From an uncultured Oscillospiraceae bacterium (GTDB lineage Bacteria > Bacillota > Clostridia > Oscillospirales > Oscillospiraceae), in NCBI GenBank assembly GCA_934572465.1, contig CAKTLG010000006.1:18811-82810 (forward strand): DNA of 64,000 bases. The letters run 5' to 3'. Within the stretch, counting starts at the first letter, position 1; every line of letters begins with the position of its first letter. The position numbers and the translations under genes were made by a program. The notes under the pieces are model-generated. The model searched no databases. It was not told the origin of the DNA and saw only the letters and a list, made by a program, of their open reading frames with translations. This document shows, in pieces, positions 35,040 to 44,640 of this stretch.

Positions 35040-35330
35040 TCATTCCTCGTCGGCGAGGAGCTGCTCCATAAACTGGTCATAGACCGTGTCGAGCTCCTGC
35101 TCGTCGTCGACGGTGACGAGGAATTCCTCGCCGTTCTCCATCTGGCTCTTGAGAATGATGAGGCCGTATTCCTCCTCGTTCCCGTCCTCCTCGCCGTCCT
35201 CCTCGACGACAGGGAAGAAGGCCATATAGGTCGTGCCGTTGTACTCCAGCGCGTCGATGTATTCAAGCTCAATGTCGTTGCCGTCATCATCGGTCAGCGT
35301 GATGAAATTGGGGCCAAGATCCTCACTCAT
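35040..35330 (-). CDS. DUF1292 acidic protein
   Basis: 96 residues, very acidic, matching the DUF1292 family of Firmicutes: NFITLTDDDGNDIELEYIDALEYNGTTYMAFFPV, then YGLIILKSQMENGEEFLVTVDDEQELDTVYDQFMEQL. The function is unknown; in many Firmicutes it neighbours yrzL/yqgF-type genes. The ATG has an AGGAGGTG site 5 nt upstream. Here it stands alone upstream of the 6S RNA. Confidence 0.9.
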   Translation of the reverse strand: MSEDLGPNFITLTDDDGNDIELEYIDALEYNGTTYMAFFPVVEEDGEEDGNEEEYGLIILKSQMENGEEFLVTVDDEQELDTVYDQFMEQLLADEE

Positions 35331-35495
35331 GGGGACACCTCCTGATCGTTTCTATACCGTAGTATACCGCACATCGAAAAAAATTGCAAGACAAGATGCG
35401 TGGTACTTGACAGCTATGCTATACTATATTCTGTATCAGCATGGACAGCTATGCGGATATCCGCATATTTTTCACTACCGCAGAGGAGGCGTTTT

Positions 35496-38078
35496 ATGGA
35501 AGAAAACCGCGCGAACCAGCAGCCGTCCGGAGGACAGCGCCGTCCCCGCCCGAAAAAGAAAAAAACGGGGACGGTCTGGAAGGTCCTCGGCACGATTTTT
35601 GCCATCGGACTTGTGACGGGGCTGATGTTCATGGGCATTTTTATGGTCTACGTCAACACGACGCTCGAGCCCGAGCTGGACGTGGACATTTCCGCCTATA
35701 CGCTCAAGCAGAGCTCGACGGTCTACTATCAGGACAAGGCCACGGGCGAGTGGCTGGAGCTGACGAAGCTCCACGGAACGGAAAACCGCACGCTCGTCAA
35801 TTTTGAAGATATCCCCGACCATGTGTGGAAGGCGCTGGTGTCGATCGAGGACGAGCGCTTCTTCGAGCACGGGGGCGTTGACTGGAAGAGCACGGCGCGC
35901 GCCATTTTCGACAAGCTGACCGGCAGCTCCACGCGCGGCGGCTCCACGATCACGCAGCAGGTCATCAAGAACGTGACGGGCGACAAGGAGGTCACGATCA
36001 AGCGCAAGGTGACGGAGATCTTCCGCGCGCTGCGCCTTGCGAAGAACTATTCGCGTCCGGAGATCCTGGAGACCTATCTCAACACCGTTTACTTCGGCAG
36101 CGGCAGCTACGGCATCGAGGCGGCGGCGGAGACCTACTTCGGCAAGAGCGTCGGCGAGCTGACGGTCGCCGAGGCGGCGGCCATCGTCGGCATCACGCAG
36201 AATCCGTATAAATACGATCCCGCCAAGGGCGACTGGTACCGCGAGCAGAACAAGGAGCGCCAGCTCACGGTGCTCTACAAGATGCATGAGCTGGGCTATC
36301 TCGACGATGCAGAGTACGAGCAGGCGCAGAACGAGACGCTCGTATTCACATGGGACGAGGCATATGTCCCGAAGGACGCTGGCGAGGCGGAGACCGTTTC
36401 GAGCAGCTCCTACGACTCCTACTTTGTCGAGCGTATGTTCAACGACATCGTTGCCGACATGGTCGCGGAAAAGGGGTACGAGACGGATGTCGCTAAGGAT
36501 ATGCTCTACACCGGCGGCTATTCGATCTACTGCACGATCGACCCTGAGATACAGGCGATCGTGGAGAGCGTTTACGCCGACCGCAGCAATCTGGACTACA
36601 CCTCCGCCAAGGGCGAGCTTTTGCAGTCCGGCGCGACGATCATCGACAATTCGACCGGCGATATCGTCGCCGTCGCGGGACGCGTCGGCGAGCGCGAGGG
36701 GCGCTTCCTGCTCGACTATTCGACCGTTGTGCGTCAGTGCGGTTCGGCGATCAAGCCCTTGAGCGTTTACGCGCCTGCGCTGGATGCGGGTGTCATCACG
36801 CCGGCGAGCGTCATCGACGACTATCCCGTGCAGATGATGAACGACAGCGTCTGGCCGGTGAACGCCTATAAGGGCTACCGCAGCATCATGACGCTGCAGG
36901 ACGCGATCCGCAACTCCTCGAATCCCACGGCGGTGCGCACGGTGCAGAGCCTGACGCTCTCGGCCTCCTACACGTTCATGACCGAGAAGCTGGGCTTCAC
37001 CACGCTGACGAACGACGATATCACCGCGGCGGGCGCGCTGGCGCTCGGCGGGCTTTCCAAGGGCGTGACCACGCGCGAGATGGCCGCGGCCTACGCGAGC
37101 TTTGCCAACAGCGGCATCTATACGACGCCGCGCACCTATGTCGAGGTGCGCGACCACAACGGCAACACGATCCTGGAAAAGAAGACGGAATCGCACGTTG
37201 CGATGAAGGAGAGCACGGCCTACGCGATGAACGAGCTGCTCAAGGAGGTCGTCAGCAGCGGCACCGGCACGGGCGCGAAGTTCTCCGGCATGACCATCGC
37301 CGGTAAGACCGGCTCGACCAACAGCAACAACGACCGCTACTTTGTCGGCTACACGCCGTACTATACGGCGGCGGTGTGGGTCGGCTACAACACGCCCACG
37401 CGCATCGTGGCGAGCGGCAACCCCGCCGCAACGATGTGGAAGACCTTTATGAGCAAGATCCACGACGGGCTGCCCAACAAGGACTTTGCCGTCAGCGGCA
37501 GCGACATGGAGAGCGTGACCGTCTGCTCGCAGACGGGGCTGCGGCCCTCCGGCTCGTGCCCGACGCATACGGTGCAGGTGGCCAAGGGCAGCGCGCCCGT
37601 GCTGACCTGCGACGCGCACATCACCGTGAGCATCTGCGCCGACACGGGCCTGCTGGCGGGCGATTACTGCCCCAACGTCACGACGATGGCGGTGCTCGAT
37701 CTGAGCCAGCCGAACGTGAGCGAGGGCTGGGGCTATACGCGCGAGCCTGTGATCGCGCCGCTGAGCGCCGCGCAGCAGGCGACATATCAGGCGCAGCTCG
37801 ACGAGGGGCTGATCTCCGCCATTCCGGAGGGCGACGCCGTGGCGACGAACGAGGGCACCGTGCAGCTCTACAGCGACGTGCTGCATAAGGGCGCGTGCAC
37901 CACGCACACCGCGCCGCAGTTCCCGTGGTGGCCGGACGGCTCGTCCGACGGCGATACCGGAGACGGCTCCGGCGATACCGGCAGCGCGGGCGACAACGGC
38001 GACACCAGCGGAACGGACGATACGAGCGGCAACGGCAGCTTCCTCGACTGGCTGCTGGGCAACGGCGCGGGCAACTGA
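35496..38078 (+). CDS. Class A penicillin-binding protein (PBP1A-type)
   Basis: 860 residues. A short basic cytoplasmic tail (RPRPKKKKTG), one membrane anchor (about residues 28-50), then a GT51 glycosyltransferase domain with EDERFFEHGGVD, STRGGSTITQQVIKN and a transpeptidase domain with SAIK (active-site Ser, SxxK), SSN (SxN) and KTGSTNSN (KTG). After that are a Cys-containing extension (CSQTGLRPSGSCP) and a Gly/Ser/Asp-rich tail ending DWLLGNGAGN. It polymerises and crosslinks peptidoglycan outside the membrane. I take the ATG at 35496 (GAGGAGG 7 nt upstream), since the longer frame lacks a site. Monocistronic, with its own terminator. Confidence 0.95.
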   Translation: MEENRANQQPSGGQRRPRPKKKKTGTVWKVLGTIFAIGLVTGLMFMGIFMVYVNTTLEPELDVDISAYTLKQSSTVYYQDKATGEWLELTKLHGTENRTLVNFEDIPDHVWKALVSIEDERFFEHGGVDWKSTARAIFDKLTGSSTRGGSTITQQVIKNVTGDKEVTIKRKVTEIFRALRLAKNYSRPEILETYLNTVYFGSGSYGIEAAAETYFGKSVGELTVAEAAAIVGITQNPYKYDPAKGDWYREQNKERQLTVLYKMHELGYLDDAEYEQAQNETLVFTWDEAYVPKDAGEAETVSSSSYDSYFVERMFNDIVADMVAEKGYETDVAKDMLYTGGYSIYCTIDPEIQAIVESVYADRSNLDYTSAKGELLQSGATIIDNSTGDIVAVAGRVGEREGRFLLDYSTVVRQCGSAIKPLSVYAPALDAGVITPASVIDDYPVQMMNDSVWPVNAYKGYRSIMTLQDAIRNSSNPTAVRTVQSLTLSASYTFMTEKLGFTTLTNDDITAAGALALGGLSKGVTTREMAAAYASFANSGIYTTPRTYVEVRDHNGNTILEKKTESHVAMKESTAYAMNELLKEVVSSGTGTGAKFSGMTIAGKTGSTNSNNDRYFVGYTPYYTAAVWVGYNTPTRIVASGNPAATMWKTFMSKIHDGLPNKDFAVSGSDMESVTVCSQTGLRPSGSCPTHTVQVAKGSAPVLTCDAHITVSICADTGLLAGDYCPNVTTMAVLDLSQPNVSEGWGYTREPVIAPLSAAQQATYQAQLDEGLISAIPEGDAVATNEGTVQLYSDVLHKGACTTHTAPQFPWWPDGSSDGDTGDGSGDTGSAGDNGDTSGTDDTSGNGSFLDWLLGNGAGN

Positions 38079-38095
38079 GCGCCGCACGGAAAAAC

Positions 38096-38131
38096 TGAGA
38101 GACGGAGGACGTATCCTCCGTCTCTTTTTTT
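38096..38131 (+). terminator. Terminator of the PBP gene
   Basis: GAGACGGAGGAC / GTATCCTCCGTCTC stem followed by seven or more T. Confidence 0.88.
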
Positions 38132-38310
38132 GACCCAAGCGGCAAGGCGCATTTCGGGCAGGAAAACCATACATTTCGTGCCGAAAGCGCGCGTGCGCGG
38201 CTGAATGGCGGTATAGTAAGCTCAAGCAGCATATGCACATATGCTGTGGGACGGCGGCGCGGAAGCGCCGCAGAGGTAAGAAAAAGCGCGGTTCTGGGAG
38301 GAGAAAGACG

Positions 38311-41300
38311 ATGAAGAAACGGATGGTAAGCCTGCTGCTGACGCTCTGCATGGCGCTGACGCTGCTGCCGGCAACGGCATCGGCAAATTATGACGAATCA
38401 ACGATGCTGTATGTTGCGGGCGTCAATGTTTTTGGCGGCGGCTACTGGGTGAACGACGGCAGCGGCGGCATTACGTCCGAGGGCGCGGACGATAGTCACT
38501 ATAATGTTGCGTATCTGAAGGATTCTGGGATGCTTGTGCTGAACGGCGCAAATATCTGGAATAGCAGCAGTGCTCGGGGCCAGCGCTATGCCTGCATATG
38601 GGCGGACGGCGGCATAAAAATCAGGCTTGAGGGCGAGAATTATGTCGGAAGCCAGAATGTGTCGGTGGAAGGGTATGACAGTGCGGCAATTTCTGCTGGT
38701 TACACCTATGGATCCAGCCCGAAACAGTACGCCGCGGTCACGTTTTACGGCAGCGGCAGCGCGACGTTTCAGGGAGGTACAAGCGATAAGAGCAGCTGCG
38801 GCATTTACAGCACATGGAAGGTCGAGGCAGAGAACAGCGTAAAGGTGACGGCGCTGGGCGGCCCGTGCGGTACAAGGGCCTCGGATGGCTACGGCGGCAG
38901 CGGCAGCTATGGCGTCTACCTTGACGGAACCAGCGATGACAACGGCTCGGTGCTCGCCATCAACACGATGACAGACGGCGGCGCGGAGGTCCGCGTCGGT
39001 ACAAGCTATGGCTATAAATACAGCTACGGCCTCTATGGTAGTGTGGCGTTTTCACCAAAAGCAAGCTTTACCGGCGTGTTTGAGGCGTGGTGCGGCGATG
39101 CGACAAACGCCGCAGCCATGCGCCAAGCGCCGAGTGATATGCCGATCGGCGCGACGCTGGCGGCAGGAGAATCTTCGGACGGTGCGAATCTTACGGGTTA
39201 CAATTCGGTCATGAACGGCAGTTACCGTTATGTGCGTACAGTTCTTGGCGTGCAGCCCGGCGCAAGCGTATCCGGACGCCCCGAGGCGGCATCGATCACG
39301 CCGTTCAGCATTACGCTGAATCCGCTTACAGTGGCGGGCACTAATCCGGGCGGACAGGTGGTGGAATACGCGCTGGGCGCAACATACACCAGTGATGTAC
39401 CCACCAAGGGCTGGCAGACCAGCACGACTTTCATCGGTCTTGCGCCGGGCACGGACTATCGTGTGTGGGCACGCGCCGCGGCTACAGCGGAATATGCAGC
39501 CGGACCTGCGGTCAACAGCGTTATTGTCACGGAGAGGGGCAGTGTTCAGGGGCTGAGCATTGACGGCGTAGAGGTCGATAAGAGAGAAGGAAACGTCAGC
39601 TGGAGCGGTAAAGTGGGCGGCGGCGATGCGTACTACGATGTGGCCAGCCGGACGCTGACGCTGAGCGGCAATATCACCATTTCCAATGGCTATACCGAGC
39701 TGAGCGGCGTCGTGGCGGGTATTTTCTCCAATGCGGATCTCAATATTGTGCTGGCGGACGGCGCGGATGTGACCATTGACATGATGAACATGACAAAGGA
39801 CGAAACGCTGGTCAATCGGGTCTACAAGAACAAAAATTATTATATGAAAGGAACATGCTACGGCATTTTTTGCGCAGGCAATTTGACGATCTCCGCTGCG
39901 GAGAACTGTGCGGTTGCGCCGAAGCTGATGATCAGGGTCAGCGGCGATGACCGAACTGCCGGCATCTATGCGCAGACATTCGGAGATTTTGGTGCGCAGA
40001 TCGGAAAGATCACCCTTGATCTGCCGGAGAGCACGGTCGATGTGACGGCTACACAAACCGGTATTGCTCAGGTCAACGGCATATATGGCTTAATGGGGGC
40101 CGAACTCAGCTGCAATATGCTGAATGTTGCGGTCGATGGTGTAAGCAACGGTGACTTCAGCATGGCCATTTACGGCGCCAGTGGAAAAATTGAGCTGAAG
40201 TCGGGCACGGTAGTGGCTGAGAACCGCAGCGGCGGCAAAGCGCTCCGCTATTATGCGTGCTGGCTGAAGGAGCTGGGCTACACGGCGCGGGATGAAAACG
40301 GCAGACTGATGGGAGTTGAGGAAGAAGGGGACTACTATCAGGTGTTTGCCCCAGTGGCAAGCCGCATCACCTTTACGCCGAACAGCGTGGAGACACTGAC
40401 CGGTACGATCGAGCTGACGGTAACTGGCAGCGATGACGGCAAGCTCCGTGTTGGCAGCACGATCACGGCGCGCCTGATCAACACGAATGCCAGAGAAGAA
40501 GAACTCACATATGAGTGGTACTGGGATGAGGTGTCGCCCAATAGGAAGAGCAGCCAAACAGGGCCGAGCTGTACGGTCGACAAATCCGGTGTGGGACACT
40601 ATCTCATATGCCGTGTGACCAGCGCGGGACGTTTGGGCGCGATCGAAAAGAAGAGCGATATGGTCGAGATCAGTCTGGTTCCGGAGCTGTACGTGGATGG
40701 CGTGCTGCTTACCAAGGAGAATTATCGGCAGATCATACCGGAGGGAAAAGGAACAGCTTCCTATGATTTTGGAACCAATACGCTGACGCTTGAAAACGCC
40801 AACTTGGACACGGTGACGACAAAGAGCAGCGGTATGGCGGTCATTGAATCGAATCTGGAGCTGACGATCATGCTCATAGGCAGCAACAGCGTGACGCTGC
40901 CAGAGGGCGACGGCCATATGGCGGTCTATTCCAAAGAAAAGCTGACATTTACCGGCAGCGGTACGCTGAATATATCCACAAATAACGTAACGAAAGGGAA
41001 TCGTGCTGCGATCGGTACGGTCGGTGACATTACGATCGATGGCGGCTGCACGGTAGAGGCAAAGAGCATTAGCACTGTGCTGAGGACTGAGAGCGGCAAC
41101 CTGACGGTCAGCGACGGCGCGACGCTGGCAGTGACCAGCAATGCCAGTAAGAGTACGTTGGCGGTCTATGTGAAGAATGGAACGACAACGATTCGCGACG
41201 GCGCCAAGATGACGGTAAAGGTGGAAAGGACCGCAAGCGGTACGAACGGCACGGGCGGCGGGCTTAGGACGAACTCATTGCTGATCAGTAATGGCTCGCT

Positions 41301-41943
41301 TGCCGTGGAAAACATAGCTGACAAAAATTCCAACGCCTTTACGGGTGGCGGTTACTGGGCGAGCCCGGCTGTATATAGTTCCTCCGATCTCACTATAAAG
41401 AATGGCGGAGAGCTGAAAGCCTGCTCTGAGACAGGATGGGGCATCGCTACATATGGTGTCCTTGATGTGCAGTATGGCGGCCGCATGGTTGTCAGCGGCG
41501 GCAATCAAGCAATCAAAACAGGAGTCAACGACGGAGAGATTAAAATCACCGCTCCGGTCAGCATGGTATACGCCGATAAGGATACGATTACGGGCGAGAA
41601 CGCAAGCCGCGTAGCGAATCCGACACAATATACCTATAAGAGCAACAAATACATTCGTGTTGAAACAAAGTTTGCACCGCAGCTGACTGCGGCGCTGCAG
41701 GGCGGTGAACTTGCGGTGACTCTGAGCACCGACGGCGGTATAGGCGAAGCCGTGCTGGTTGCCGCGCACTACGACGCGAACGGCAAGCTGCTGGCGGTAA
41801 AGAGCGTGGACATCGCCGCGGGTACAACGACGAAAAGCGAGGCCGTTCCCTTCGATATGACGGCGGGCGACAGCTACAAGGTCTTCCTGCTGGATGCAAA
41901 CGGCGCGCCGCTGTGTGCGGCGGCCGCTGGGACGATATCATAA
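38311..41943 (+). CDS. Large secreted repeat-rich surface protein (carbohydrate-binding/beta-helix type)
   Basis: 1210 residues. The signal peptide (MKKRMVSLLLTLCMALTLLPATASA) is followed by a first beta-rich block (about 27-300), a fibronectin III-like domain (about 315-400: EAASITPFSITLNPL to PGTDYRVWARAAATAEY), and two long stretches of short parallel-strand repeats (TLTLSGNITISNG, TLTLENANLDTV, LTFTGSGTLNISTNN, GDITIDGGCTVEAKS). These look like a carbohydrate-binding or beta-helix domain of clostridial surface proteins. An Ig-like segment lies near 690-790. No LPXTG, SLH or transmembrane anchor is visible. GGGAGGAG precedes the ATG. Codon use is less GC-biased than its neighbours, which may mean later acquisition or relaxed selection. 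Confidence 0.82.
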   Translation: MKKRMVSLLLTLCMALTLLPATASANYDESTMLYVAGVNVFGGGYWVNDGSGGITSEGADDSHYNVAYLKDSGMLVLNGANIWNSSSARGQRYACIWADGGIKIRLEGENYVGSQNVSVEGYDSAAISAGYTYGSSPKQYAAVTFYGSGSATFQGGTSDKSSCGIYSTWKVEAENSVKVTALGGPCGTRASDGYGGSGSYGVYLDGTSDDNGSVLAINTMTDGGAEVRVGTSYGYKYSYGLYGSVAFSPKASFTGVFEAWCGDATNAAAMRQAPSDMPIGATLAAGESSDGANLTGYNSVMNGSYRYVRTVLGVQPGASVSGRPEAASITPFSITLNPLTVAGTNPGGQVVEYALGATYTSDVPTKGWQTSTTFIGLAPGTDYRVWARAAATAEYAAGPAVNSVIVTERGSVQGLSIDGVEVDKREGNVSWSGKVGGGDAYYDVASRTLTLSGNITISNGYTELSGVVAGIFSNADLNIVLADGADVTIDMMNMTKDETLVNRVYKNKNYYMKGTCYGIFCAGNLTISAAENCAVAPKLMIRVSGDDRTAGIYAQTFGDFGAQIGKITLDLPESTVDVTATQTGIAQVNGIYGLMGAELSCNMLNVAVDGVSNGDFSMAIYGASGKIELKSGTVVAENRSGGKALRYYACWLKELGYTARDENGRLMGVEEEGDYYQVFAPVASRITFTPNSVETLTGTIELTVTGSDDGKLRVGSTITARLINTNAREEELTYEWYWDEVSPNRKSSQTGPSCTVDKSGVGHYLICRVTSAGRLGAIEKKSDMVEISLVPELYVDGVLLTKENYRQIIPEGKGTASYDFGTNTLTLENANLDTVTTKSSGMAVIESNLELTIMLIGSNSVTLPEGDGHMAVYSKEKLTFTGSGTLNISTNNVTKGNRAAIGTVGDITIDGGCTVEAKSISTVLRTESGNLTVSDGATLAVTSNASKSTLAVYVKNGTTTIRDGAKMTVKVERTASGTNGTGGGLRTNSLLISNGSLAVENIADKNSNAFTGGGYWASPAVYSSSDLTIKNGGELKACSETGWGIATYGVLDVQYGGRMVVSGGNQAIKTGVNDGEIKITAPVSMVYADKDTITGENASRVANPTQYTYKSNKYIRVETKFAPQLTAALQGGELAVTLSTDGGIGEAVLVAAHYDANGKLLAVKSVDIAAGTTTKSEAVPFDMTAGDSYKVFLLDANGAPLCAAAAGTIS

Positions 41944-41973
41944 ACAGAACGGAAAACGGAAGGAGAGAAAACC

Positions 41974-42915
41974 ATGGGTCTTTTCAGCAACAGCAAGAAG
42001 CCCTGCCCCATCTGCGGCGCGCCCACACCGCGCCTGCTGCCGACAAAGGTGGAGGGCATGCCTATCTGCAAGGAGTGCAGCGCGAAGGTCGACCTGCCGA
42101 ACGGTATGCCGGCCGATATGACGCTGGACGGCTTTAAGAAGTATCTCGCCTATTACGAGGCGAACGGGGCGCTGCGCGAGCGCTTCCGCGAGCAGTACCG
42201 CTTTGACTTCGGCCTCTGCACGGGCTGGGTGCTCATCGACTTTACGAACGGGCTGTTCCGCGTGCACGACGCCGACGGGGCGTTCGTGTTTGAGAAATCG
42301 GCGCTCAAGTCCTTCCGCGTGCTGGAGGACAAGGAGGTATTGTTCGAGGGCAGCGCGGCGGGGCTGAAGTGCCATGAGAGCAAGAACCCCGAGCGCGCGT
42401 GGCTCATGGCCACGATGATCGACCGCTTCAACGAAAGGCGCGCCGAGCATGAGCGCATTCTGGAGATGGAGCGCGTGCGCTATCTCAACCGTCCGAGAGA
42501 GGAGTGGTGGGATCGCGAGCGCGAGATCGAGCGCGACAAGCCGCGCTTTACGGAGGCGCCGCCGTTCCGGCGCTTCAACGTGGAGCTGAAGCTCGACCAT
42601 CCCTACTGGCCGGCGTATGAGGGCAGCGTCAACGCGCCGGACTACGACGACGATTGCCCGAGCGTGGAGGGGTATCTGCACCGCTATCAGGAGCAGGTCG
42701 ACACGATGTACGACCTTTCGCACAAGCTGATGCAGCTGATCGCGCCGAACGCGCCGGAGACCGGCTGGGGCACCGAGAGCGCGGCCGCCGCGCCGGAGGT
42801 GATCTCGGGCGGCGATACCGTAGAGGAGCTCAAGCGCTACAAGGAGCTGCTTGACGCGGGTATTCTGACCGCGGAGGAGTTCGCGGCGAAGAAAAAGCAG
42901 CTGCTGGGCATCTGA
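41974..42915 (+). CDS. DUF4428/SHOCT-domain zinc-ribbon protein
   Basis: 313 residues, cytoplasmic. The N-terminus has a zinc-ribbon-like pair (CPICGAPTPRLL...CKECSAKVDLP) typical of DUF4428. A central beta-rich part follows (FDFGLCTGWVLIDFTNGLFRV). After a charged helical region the protein ends in a SHOCT motif (LKRYKELLDAGILTAEEFAAKKKQLLGI), a short helical hairpin common at C-termini of bacterial proteins of unknown function. The gene lies 30 bp after the large surface protein with an AAGGAG site, so they may share a transcript. Confidence 0.82.
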   Translation: MGLFSNSKKPCPICGAPTPRLLPTKVEGMPICKECSAKVDLPNGMPADMTLDGFKKYLAYYEANGALRERFREQYRFDFGLCTGWVLIDFTNGLFRVHDADGAFVFEKSALKSFRVLEDKEVLFEGSAAGLKCHESKNPERAWLMATMIDRFNERRAEHERILEMERVRYLNRPREEWWDREREIERDKPRFTEAPPFRRFNVELKLDHPYWPAYEGSVNAPDYDDDCPSVEGYLHRYQEQVDTMYDLSHKLMQLIAPNAPETGWGTESAAAAPEVISGGDTVEELKRYKELLDAGILTAEEFAAKKKQLLGI

Positions 42916-42933
42916 ATTGCATCGAAACGTACA

Positions 42934-42974
42934 ACAAAAGGGCTTCCGGCCGTTAAGGCCGGAAGCCCTTTTCG
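42934..42974 (+). terminator. Bidirectional terminator
   Basis: AAAAGGGCTTCCGGCC / GGCCGGAAGCCCTTTT hairpin between the SHOCT gene and the convergent pilus operon. Confidence 0.9.
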
Positions 42975-42992
42975 CTTGCTGCGGGGTGTGCG

Positions 42993-43619
42993 CTATCGCG
43001 CGGCGGCGGGGATCGCTTCGATCAGCGCGCAGCGCGCGGCAAGGCGCGCGCTGCCGCCGAGCGTGCAGGTGAAGAGCGTGAGCTCCCAGTCCGAGACGGT
43101 CATTTCCCCGATGGCGGTGGGGGAGAGCGTCTCAAGCTCGGCGATCTCGTAGCGGAAGACATTGCCGTCTGCATCGGTGAAGCGTACCTCGTCGCCGACG
43201 GCGGCGCGCGCAAGCGGGCCGAAGTGGGAGCGGTAGTTGTGCGCGGCGATGACAAGGTCGTTCTGATAGGCCGAGCCGCTGTAGCGGCAGGGGGCGAGCT
43301 TCAGCGCGGGATAGCTCCACTCGCTCTGCACGGGGAGCGACAGATCGAGCGACGGGAGCTCCAGAAGACCGATGCAGGAGAGGCCGTCGGCCTCGCGCGA
43401 CGGCATGGGCATGGCGGGATCGAGCACATAGTCGGGGATGACGGTCTCGCCGGTGTCGGGCGGGAGCGCCGCGCCGATGGACTTGGTGAGCGCGGCGGCA
43501 GCGCTTGCGGAGGCGGCGTCCGCCCGCGCGGACTGGCGGACGTTCCAGAGCGCGAGCAGTGCGGCGGCAAGCAGCAGCGCTATGCCGAGCGCGGTGAAGA
43601 AGACGGAGCGTTTATGCAT
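42993..43619 (-). CDS. Sortase (class D/E-like)
   Basis: 208 residues. One N-terminal membrane anchor is followed by a sortase beta-barrel with the catalytic His in VIAAHNYRSHFGPL (about residue 126) and the catalytic Cys in LTLFTCTLGGSARLAARC (TLxTC motif, with a downstream Arg). Unlike the other sortase in the operon it lacks a C-terminal membrane helix. It probably attaches the pilus base or the neighbouring LPQTG protein to the wall. Its start overlaps the LPQTG gene stop by 8 bp. Last gene of the pilus operon. Confidence 0.88.
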   Translation of the reverse strand: MHKRSVFFTALGIALLLAAALLALWNVRQSARADAASASAAAALTKSIGAALPPDTGETVIPDYVLDPAMPMPSREADGLSCIGLLELPSLDLSLPVQSEWSYPALKLAPCRYSGSAYQNDLVIAAHNYRSHFGPLARAAVGDEVRFTDADGNVFRYEIAELETLSPTAIGEMTVSDWELTLFTCTLGGSARLAARCALIEAIPAAAR

Positions 43620-44640
43620 CGGCGCGCTCCCTTCTGCGCAGCAGCGCGCCGCACAGGAGACTGGCGAGCCCCAGCGCGGCGAGCACGGGAACGGGCCACC
43701 AGAGCTGCCCCGTCTGCGGCAGACGGCCGCCGTCCGGTGAGCCGCCGCTGTCAGGGGTATCGGGCGTGTCCGGCGCGTCGGGGGATGCGGGGGAATCAGG
43801 CGTGTCGGGCGCGGCAGCGCGGGTGTTGGTGATGACGAAGGTGATGCTCTCGCGGAGGAGGGAAACGGTGTAGCCGCTCACCGGCTCCTCGGCGACCTGC
43901 CAGTCGATCGGGAGGCCGGTATCGCCGTATTTCGGCAGCGCGTCCCAGTGCCAGCGCCAGCCGTTCGCGGCGCTGAGCGTGACGGTGTCGCAGAGCGCGC
44001 CGTCGCGCAGGAGGTAGACGGTGATCGCGTCGGGGCGAAGGGAGGCGTCGCTGCCGTCGTCCCAGCACTTGAGCACGCGGCGGGTGACGGTGCTGCCGTC
44101 GTCCGGCTGCGCGTCATCGCGCGTATGCTTGGGGGAGGCGTCGAGCGCGTAGCGCCAGCCGTCGCCGTCGGGCGAGGGAAGACTGACAAGGAACGGCTCG
44201 GCGGTATAGACGTACTGCCCGTCGGAAAAGGGCTGGCCGGTCACAAGGTACAGGCCCGTGCGGAGCGGCGCGAAGCGCAGCGTGCCGTCGGCATCCGTTT
44301 CTGCGCTGAGGAGCGGCGCGAACGCGCCGCGCGCGGCATAGGCGGCGAGCGTTTCGGCGAGCGCGCGCCAGCTGCCGCCCGAAAGGCCGGTCAGCTGCAC
44401 CGGACAGCCGGCGAAATCGCCGGAGAGGGTGAACGCACCGTCGGCGTCCACGTCCGCGACGCGCCAGAGGTCGAAGCGCGCGCCGGAGACCGGCGCGCCG
44501 TCGTGGGCGTAGCGGATGCTCAGGCTGCCGGTGCGGTCAACGTCGATGGACGCGGCGGCCCTTGCGGGGGAAGCGAGAAGCGTGAGCGCGGCGAGCAGCG
44601 CGCACAGCGCCGCGCCGAAATGCTTACGGGTCAAGGTCAT
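43612..44640 (-). CDS. LPXTG-anchored Cna-B-type pilus protein
   Basis: 342 residues. The signal peptide (ALCALLAALTLLASPARA) is followed by a prealbumin-like N-terminal domain, a Cna-B-like domain (about residues 185-275: VTRRVLKCWDDGSDASLRPDAITVYLL to VSGYTVSLLRESITFVITNT), a Pro/Asp/Ser-rich spacer and a wall-sorting signal LPQTG, a hydrophobic helix and an RRRE tail. It is likely a minor pilin or basal/tip subunit. I take the ATG at 44640 (AAGGTGAT upstream) over the GTG at 44649. It overlaps the class C sortase stop by 17 bp. Confidence 0.88.
   Translation of the reverse strand: MTLTRKHFGAALCALLAALTLLASPARAAASIDVDRTGSLSIRYAHDGAPVSGARFDLWRVADVDADGAFTLSGDFAGCPVQLTGLSGGSWRALAETLAAYAARGAFAPLLSAETDADGTLRFAPLRTGLYLVTGQPFSDGQYVYTAEPFLVSLPSPDGDGWRYALDASPKHTRDDAQPDDGSTVTRRVLKCWDDGSDASLRPDAITVYLLRDGALCDTVTLSAANGWRWHWDALPKYGDTGLPIDWQVAEEPVSGYTVSLLRESITFVITNTRAAAPDTPDSPASPDAPDTPDTPDSGGSPDGGRLPQTGQLWWPVPVLAALGLASLLCGALLRRRERADA

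Noticed and set aside
35475-38351. 958-codon open frame antisense to the PBP gene
   Set aside because: Arg/Ala-rich low-information translation, typical of GC-rich antisense; the plus strand has all PBP motifs. The same reasoning rejects long frames antisense to efp (3836-5110), the glycosyltransferase (8092-9639), the ABC ATPase (13811-15535) and ygfK (30109-31878).
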